NCBI RefSeq assembly: GCF_963082655.1
Contig: NC_081553.1
Coordinates: 225,279,570-225,343,569, forward strand
DNA from: Stomoxys calcitrans
Taxonomy: Eukaryota > Arthropoda > Insecta > Diptera > Muscidae
DNA: 64,000 nt
Reading direction: 5' to 3'
Part shown: positions 59,691 through 64,000 of the stretch, piece by piece
Position numbering within the stretch: position 1 is the stretch's first letter
Layout: each line of letters opens with the position of its first letter
Notes under the pieces: generated by a model
Databases searched by the model: none
Told to the model about the DNA's origin: nothing
What the model saw: the letters and a program-made list of their open reading frames with translations, nothing else
Program-made: the position numbers and the translations under genes

Positions 59691-60370
59691 TCTTTTGGAA
59701 TTCGATAAAAATGTAAAATCAAGCTATCGATTTTCGATTAATAGGAAGTTTTTGATGACAATCGAATTTTAATACTTATAATACGAACAACATTTTTCGT
59801 TCTTATCATTTAAATAACAATAAAAATTCACATTTTTATACTTTCGATAACAAGTAAGGGGGGAATTATCTATACTAATATCGTAAGTAATAAATATCAG
59901 TGCTTAGCTAAAGAGGTCGGGGTTTTTCTCTACAAAAGAATGATTGATTCATATTTCGATGAAATTTCTTATCAATAGTTTTTGTTCAATTATAAGAATA
60001 TGGAGTTATCATGAGGAAACATCAGTTATTGAATGTTATCTATTATGCAAAATCAAGTTTCAAAGAAAACAATATTAGTTTTTACGACTTAACAATCTGT
60101 ATTATAGAGAGCTATACTAAACTAAACGCGACGTTTTGTTTTGTACTCTATCGAGATTCCATGCGTTACCATACTCATTAACAACTTTAATAGAATTGTC
60201 AATGTTACCCAAAGTTATACTAGCAGCGATAAGCTTAAAAGCTAGTGCTTGATTCCTACCAAACAAGGAATGATTTATTGTGCATCTATTTTCAAATCTC
60301 GATATCTTTCGATCCTTAATATCTTTCTATTATCGGTATATTTAGATTTTTGATAACTACCGATATTTGA

Positions 60371-60513
<143 letters not shown>

Positions 60514-61249
60514 TTTCGATTACAATCGATTTTCGATAACAATTGATTTTTAAATTACAATCAATTTACGATAAAAATGGATTTTCAATAATTAAGTCTA
60601 GTGAAAATGTTTAAAGAACAATTTATTTCAAGTTTCGATAATTTGTGTTATTTATATTTTATTTACCTTCAATTACAAAATAAATGTATTATTAACAACA
60701 AATTGGCAGTTATTGCACGTTATCGAGAATAAAGCAATCAAATTTCATTATTTTTCACTGCCAGTTTTCCCTGCAATCTTTAGCATAATAAACAGCTCGT
60801 GTTGTATTCCCTACTGAGTGAAACAATGATTTCCATACATGGTTTACATCTTTGGATGTTACAGCATTAATCGAAGATCGATAATTATCCAGTTTTTGAC
60901 TAAAAAAACTAACTACAAAAAACAAACTTCTGATCGATACTTTTTATTCTAAAAACTATGAAATTTCGTTATTGAATCGATAAATACTTTCATTGTATTC
61001 GAACAACAAAATTATCGAATTTTGATGATATATAATGATTAAATTTCTATAAAAAAATAATCGATAATTCCAGCAACAATGAATAAATAAATTTTCCATA
61101 CATGATAGAATTCATAATAACATTTATCGAATGTCGATAACAATGGTAATCGAAAACAAAATTATCAATTTTTGGCAAAATATATGGAATTTCGATCAAA
61201 AAAAAAAAAAAAATTATTGATAATAAAATTCACTCTTAGTAGATGAATA

Positions 61250-61315
61250 GTGCAAATTGCAAAATTTGCCCGTGAACATTCCACTAAGGAAAAAGGGCAA
61301 ACTACTCACATATGG
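61250..61315 (-). repeat. SINE-A tail fragment
   Basis: TGCAAAATTTGCCCGTGAAC, ATTCCACTAAGG and CTACTCACATATGGATGA match the 3' end of SINE-A in reverse. Confidence 0.75.
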
Positions 61316-62660
61316 ATGAACAATATTGTTCAAATTTCTATAACTATTGTGATCGAATTATTACTATTGCCATTCGATAACCAAACTATGAGTAGGAGCT
61401 CTAATCCAATTCTTCTTTGCTCTGTAGAGCAACCTGAGCAATTGGTTGTTATTTCACGTTATCGGAAGTTATATATATCAGCGATAAGGTTAATACCAAA
61501 ATTTAAACTGTAATTGGACATTATCGGAAGTTATACACACAACTTAAATAGCAAAACGAAGACAAACAACATGTCTCGAATTTCGATAACAGTTGTATTT
61601 GACAACAAAAAATTTAGAATTTTGTCAAAATCATCATTTCGATACCGGATTTTATGAACTAAAAAACCACCAATAAATTATAAAATTTGCTTAATTCTTA
61701 TAGCAATAGTATTTTGTTATTTTAATAACTAATATATAAATACGACATTTATTGGATTACTCTGTAGAAAAGCCTAGGCAATTCTAAACTAAGTTTTCTA
61801 AATACTTATCATACATAACAGTTATCGAGTTAAAAGGAAAATATAAAAAAACGAAAATTAACCAATGTTCCTATATATGGCTAGTCGTTTAATTAGGTAA
61901 AATCGTTAATTAAATTTCGATAACAGTTGTAATGGGAATGTGGTTTCAGTTACAATGATATTTGCCGCGATTTGTTTCAGACCAATCGAGTGCAAATCAG
62001 ATGTCATAAGAATTTCAGTGCAAAGTTTGTATTGCATAGTTATCCATATCATGCGATAACAAATAAAAATAATCGATAAGTTGAGATTTACACTGTCAAA
62101 AAAACAAAACACACCTAAAATTCATTATCAAATTACGATAACAGTTTTACTGTAATTTCGATAACATTTTTTATCTAGCTGTAGTAATCCATCCTATCGA
62201 AATGGGATTACTTTGATTACATTTGCAATCGAATTCTTATAACTATTGTAGTTAAATAGAATAAAATAAAATTGGGATGCAAAGTTTGTATTGAATAGTT
62301 ATCGATATCATGCGATAACACATAATTATAACCGATACGTTGTGAATTGCATTGTAAAAAAATATAAAATACATCTTATATTCCTAATCAAATTCCGATA
62401 GCAGTTTAACGACAATTTCGATAGCATTTGTAATCGATCAGTAGTAATCGAATTTAGAATTTCGATTTGCAATTGAATTTTAATAACTATTGCAATCAAG
62501 TTTAGGTTTTTGATAAAAAATAATGGAATTTCATTACTTACAACAATGAATAATTTAGGATGGACAATATTTATTCATATAATATTTTGTACTTTCGATA
62601 ACAAAACTCTTGGAATTTTTTCATAACAAAGTTATTTTTTCCTTTTTGTTAAAGTTATCG

Positions 62661-64000
62661 AGAAAACTTTATAAACTATTTATAATGCAAAAAATAAAAT
62701 ACTAGTTAACTACATCATAACAAAATCAGTTAATTCCATTTGTGAAGAAATTTATTTGTTTTAACATTATCGTTTTCCTTCATTTATTTATGTTCATTAA
62801 AATTAAACAAAAAAAAATATATATATATATATCCTAAACTATCCCCTCCTCCAAATTCTCTGTATCTCTCTCTAACTATCTCGCAATATATATCCTACCA
62901 ATATAAAACTTATTAAATAAAACAAAAAAAAAGTATATCAAAAATAACCTCCCAAATTTCTAATAAACTAGAGTTCTCCACAAAAATACAATTTCTATGA
63001 AATTTCCTACAATTGTTTGTGTTTTTTTTTTTTAAGTTTTCCTTTAAGTTTTGCTGTAATCGATAAAACAATTTATATTTCAAATCAAACCAAAACCAAT
63101 CAAAGCAATTCAGAATCGATAAACAAGAAAATCATAACAAATTTCTTTTCTGTTTATTTTATTTCTTTTTATTGAATCATCCCACAGAAGATTGAATGGA
63201 TTTACGCTAAAACAAAATTATTAACAAAAACCAAAAAGAAAGAAAAATTATAACCCACCCCCCCACTCCCTCTCTCTAAACAAATGAATGAAAGAAAAAA
63301 TTAAGAAAAAAAAACATCATATGACAACCACTGAAAAGAAAATTAACAAATTTCATGAAAAAAACGTCCCCCGCCCCCAATCCCACTTTCCTCGAAAGAA
63401 AACTACTCTCAAAGCCCGTATATGAATGAATGAACGAAACGAAAGAAAGAAAGCCCATAAACTATAAAACAAATCCAATGTATTATTGCGAAATGAAAGA
63501 ATATTTACTCAAAAAAGAAAACCAGAGAACAAAACCAAATATAAACCAAAAACCAAACCAAAAAACCATACATACACCAAAAATGAAATCGCAAAAAGCA
63601 AAAAAGTTTTACATTTTGTGTGGTAAGTTTCGTCAAATTTATTGTTGGTTCTACCAATGAGTAATTGAGTTTATTTCTTGGTTCACATATTCCTCTTTTT
63701 TCGTTTTGTTGTTTTCCAAATTATATTCCTCTCTCTTAGTGGTGTTTTAACTAAAACCTTATAATTTTCCAAATATTCTCAATGTTTGTTGGACCATATA
63801 TATTGCTCCTCATCTATATATACAAATTGTTTTTTTTTTCTTTTCAAATCAAATGTTCAAATATTCCTAAATGTGTGTGCGTGTTCCCATAGTTGTTTTG
63901 TTGATTTTGGTTAATTTATATATATATACAAATATTAGACTTAGTTTTATTATATCTTATACGTAAACCAATCAAAACAACACTCCCTAGAGGCCTGTCC
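62661..64000. other. A-rich stretch with a possible cryptic exon
   Basis: Low-complexity sequence with AT and CT runs. An acceptor-like TTATTGAATCATCCCACAG ends at 63187 and a donor-like TGTGTG before gtaagt is at 63623. In the Sap47 phase the enclosed sequence would add two residues and stop. Coding status is not supported beyond that. Confidence 0.35.

Overview
The window is AT-rich nuclear DNA from an insect, almost certainly a true fly (Diptera) and by inference a calyptrate such as a muscid. The evidence is one recognisable host gene whose visible peptide closely matches Drosophila Sap47 as I remember it. It lies in a sea of fly-type repeats: tRNA-derived SINEs, RTE-like and RNase-H-bearing LINE remnants, mariner-type MITEs, Helitron-like pieces, and elements with a GTCY (GTCC/GTCT) microsatellite. 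I see no rRNA, genuine tRNA, CRISPR or bacterial-style operon.

The host gene is Sap47 (synapse-associated protein 47 kDa), on the + strand. Six coding exons are visible: 18214-18456, 38362-38459, 39202-39302, 39379-39656, 44801-44919 and 48929-49243. Splice phases agree across all five junctions, and together the exons encode one continuous peptide of about 385 residues. It runs from the Gly-Trp-Leu-Gly-Ser-Ala and Met-Pro-rich segment, through the BSD domain (split between exons four and five), into the acidic C-terminal region. The N-terminal exon(s) and the last coding exon(s) were not found. The first presumably lies upstream of base 1, and the last downstream of 64000 or in a form I did not recognise. 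Visible introns are about 19.9 kb, 0.74 kb, 76 bp, 5.1 kb and 4.0 kb, followed by more than 14.7 kb without a recognised exon.

Layout. 1-18213 (presumed upstream intron): SINE pieces, a MITE, a broken RTE-like LINE (1322-3966), GTCY elements with internal tandem arrays (5.1-6.5, 7.1-9.1, 13.9-14.9 and 16.0-17.7 kb), and two unfamiliar tandem regions (11.4-12.6 and 12.7-13.7 kb). 18457-38361 (intron): an AGCTTT-rich minisatellite (18.9-20.7 kb), a spaced-motif array (22.4-23.95 kb, resuming at 26.34 kb) split by LINE and GTCY insertions, further GTCY elements, and a three-level nest at 34.7-37.9 kb. 38362-49243: five clustered exons, with a MITE 62 bp past exon four and LINE, SINE and transposase remnants in the larger introns. 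49244-64000: GTCY arrays to 56.9 kb, then A-rich sequence, then a 4-kb region rich in CGATA motifs with a 135-bp TA microsatellite.

The mobile-element coding regions are all broken, so only Sap47 is likely to make protein. Coordinates of diverged repeats are approximate to within tens of bases. Splice sites and MITE ends were read base by base.
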